A DNA stretch of 64,000 nucleotides from Pseudanabaena sp. ABRG5-3 (lineage in GTDB: Bacteria > Cyanobacteriota > Cyanobacteriia > Pseudanabaenales > Pseudanabaenaceae), in assembly GCF_003967015.1 (NCBI RefSeq), contig NZ_AP017560.1, positions 3,842,048 through 3,906,047 on the forward strand, in the 5' to 3' direction. Positions 62,877-64,000 of the stretch are shown in pieces. Each line of letters starts with the position of its first letter. Within the stretch, counting starts at the first letter, position 1. Under the pieces are notes generated by a model. The model saw nothing but the letters and a program-made list of their open reading frames with translations. It searched no databases and was not told the origin of the DNA. The position numbers were made by a program, and so were the translations under genes.

Positions 62877-64000
62877 TTACAAAATACTGGTCTGACTGTA
62901 GATATATTTCAGATTTAAATACTCAGCCATTTTTGAAAAGATCTTATCTTCTGTGAATGGTTTAGCAATCAGTCCATCGAATCCATGAAGATACAAATCC
63001 TCTTCCCTAAGATCAACAAGATTTGCAGTTAGGGCAATGATCCGAACTTTTTGAGAGGCTGAAATTTTTCTCTTTGATTCAATTTCTCTAATCGCTGATG
63101 CTGCTTCATGTCCATTTAATATCGGCATTCTGACATCCATCCAAATCAGGTGTGGCGACCAATTTTGCCAAAGGGCGATCGCATCTTGACCATTGCTCAC
63201 TTCACGGACTTCAAAGCCCAAAGGCGATAGAATTCTATTTAAAAGTTGGCGATTCAGACGGATATCTTCAGCAATGAGAATACGATAGGATGGATTCCCC
63301 TCAATACCAATTACTCGATTTGATGACTTAGTAGTTAAATCTTCATCAAAGAGATCGAGAGATTTTAAGGGAATATGAAATCTAAAGGTAGAGCCTTCCC
63401 CTAATTTACTAGTTACGGACATGTCTCCACCCATTAGCTTCACATAGTTATGACTAATCGATAGACCTAGCCCAGTACCTTCTTGCGATCGCCGACCAGA
63501 TGCGGTTTGAACAAATGGTTGAAATAGCGTTTTTTGTTCTGCTTCAGATATACCTAAACCTGTATCTTCAACTTCAAAATAAAGGTATTGACTAGTTTCC
63601 GAACTGTCACCATCTCCTGTATTGACTATTTCTGGAAAAACTCGGACATAAATGTGACCTGTATTGGTGAACTTAATGGCATTGCCAATCAGATTAATTA
63701 AAACTTGGCGTAATTTACCTTCATCGATATAAATATAAGCAGGTACATCAGGAGCAATCTTAAAATCCAATAACAATTCTTTTTCTTGAGCTTTCAGAGA
63801 TAACATGTCTCTGGCAGTATCAACAATGTCATAGAAATTGCATTCCTTGGCTTTCAACATGACACTTCCAGCTTCTAGCTTGGACATTTCTAAGATGTCG
63901 TTAATCATTGTGAGGAGATGATTACCGCTATTACAGATAGTCTGGAGATCCGATTGATGTTGGGCATTGAGTTCTTGGTCATACAACATCAGTTGCGCGA
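62877..64000 (-). CDS. Hybrid histidine kinase, C-terminal part (5' truncated by window)
   Basis: The frame is open to the window edge (AQLMLYDQEL), inside the HisKA helix just after the missing phospho-His. Visible: the HATPase domain with LINLIGNAIKFTNTG (N-box), DTGLGISEAEQ, GTGLGLSISHNYVKLMGG (about residues 45-215 from 63989), then a receiver domain (about 235-360) with AEDIRLNRQLL, phospho-Asp in IWMDVRMP and Lys in AKPF. The sensor half lies outside, so the signal is unknown. Confidence 0.9.
   Translation of the reverse strand, partial: AQLMLYDQELNAQHQSDLQTICNSGNHLLTMINDILEMSKLEAGSVMLKAKECNFYDIVDTARDMLSLKAQEKELLLDFKIAPDVPAYIYIDEGKLRQVLINLIGNAIKFTNTGHIYVRVFPEIVNTGDGDSSETSQYLYFEVEDTGLGISEAEQKTLFQPFVQTASGRRSQEGTGLGLSISHNYVKLMGGDMSVTSKLGEGSTFRFHIPLKSLDLFDEDLTTKSSNRVIGIEGNPSYRILIAEDIRLNRQLLNRILSPLGFEVREVSNGQDAIALWQNWSPHLIWMDVRMPILNGHEAASAIREIESKRKISASQKVRIIALTANLVDLREEDLYLHGFDGLIAKPFTEDKIFSKMAEYLNLKYIYSQTSIL

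Noticed and set aside
1-64000. tRNA or rRNA genes, prophage structural genes, origin of replication
   Set aside because: I found no cloverleaf, rRNA core, phage structural gene or DnaA-box cluster by reading; a tRNAscan-SE or Infernal run would be needed to exclude a weak tRNA.

Overview
This window looks like chromosomal DNA of a cyanobacterium, most likely a Pseudanabaena-type non-heterocystous filament. Three things point there: very frequent HIP1 octamers (GCGATCGC), AT-rich intergenic spacers, and cyanobacteria-typical genes such as a CRR6-type NdhI maturation factor, XisH/XisI, a thylakoid-type FtsH, a Mnx manganese exporter and a DUF7219 protein. The genus is an inference. A second trait is a large number of perfect or near-perfect long palindromes between genes, several of them belonging to recognisable families.

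Region by region. 0-3.1 kb: the 3' end of a large nSTAND-like protein, then a patch of toxin-antitoxin genes and fragments (one intact DUF433/DUF5615 pair, one truncated PIN toxin with its antitoxin, two antitoxin stubs). 3.15-5.5 kb: a yybP-ykoY manganese riboswitch in front of mnx, then tlyA and dgkA. 5.5-17.8 kb, minus strand: DUF1838 gene, then an 11.4-kb exopolysaccharide/O-antigen-type locus transcribed from 17.8 down to 6.4 kb: a four-part priming transferase fusion, Wza, Wzz/GumC, Wzy/ligase, two tandem GT4 enzymes, Wzx and two GT2 enzymes. 18.3-19.4 kb: DUF2358 and DUF2214 genes. 19.4-29.2 kb: an arsenic resistance regulon, arsR/acr3 on the left and gapdh/arsJ on the right. The two halves carry nearly identical ArsR operators but are split by a 5.8-kb accessory island holding RelBE-like, DUF433/DUF5615 and XisHI modules, an intact IS4-family element with a 9-bp target duplication, an AbiJ-like defence gene and decayed antitoxins. 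29.2-38 kb: a methylglyoxal-synthase-like/lipid-kinase fusion, two FAD oxidoreductases, an HNH nuclease, an M16 peptidase and a small membrane ORF. 38.3-42.5 kb: ftsH, a PH-domain protein, argG, the SRP RNA gene ffs and a DUF7219 gene. 42.8-53.8 kb: signalling genes (PAS-SpoIIE phosphatase, PilJ-like chemoreceptor, PilL/CheA-like hybrid kinase), a deoxyhypusine-synthase-like enzyme and a structured RNA that resembles 6S RNA. 53.8-64 kb: a LivH permease, a KAP-like ATPase plus kinesin-light-chain TPR protein pair, an orphan antitoxin-like gene, CRR6, DnaJ, a PMT mannosyltransferase, a DsbA lipoprotein, a small protein and the C-terminal part of a hybrid histidine kinase that runs off the window.

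How they work together. The polysaccharide locus contains priming, extension, flipping, polymerisation, length control and export functions, so it could make one surface polymer. The arsenic genes together could handle arsenite (Acr3) and arsenate (GAPDH makes 1-arseno-3-phosphoglycerate, ArsJ exports it) under one repressor. PilJ-like and PilL/CheA-like genes form a pilus-chemotaxis signalling pair. The accessory island and the ATPase/TPR pair are the best places to look for undescribed conflict systems.
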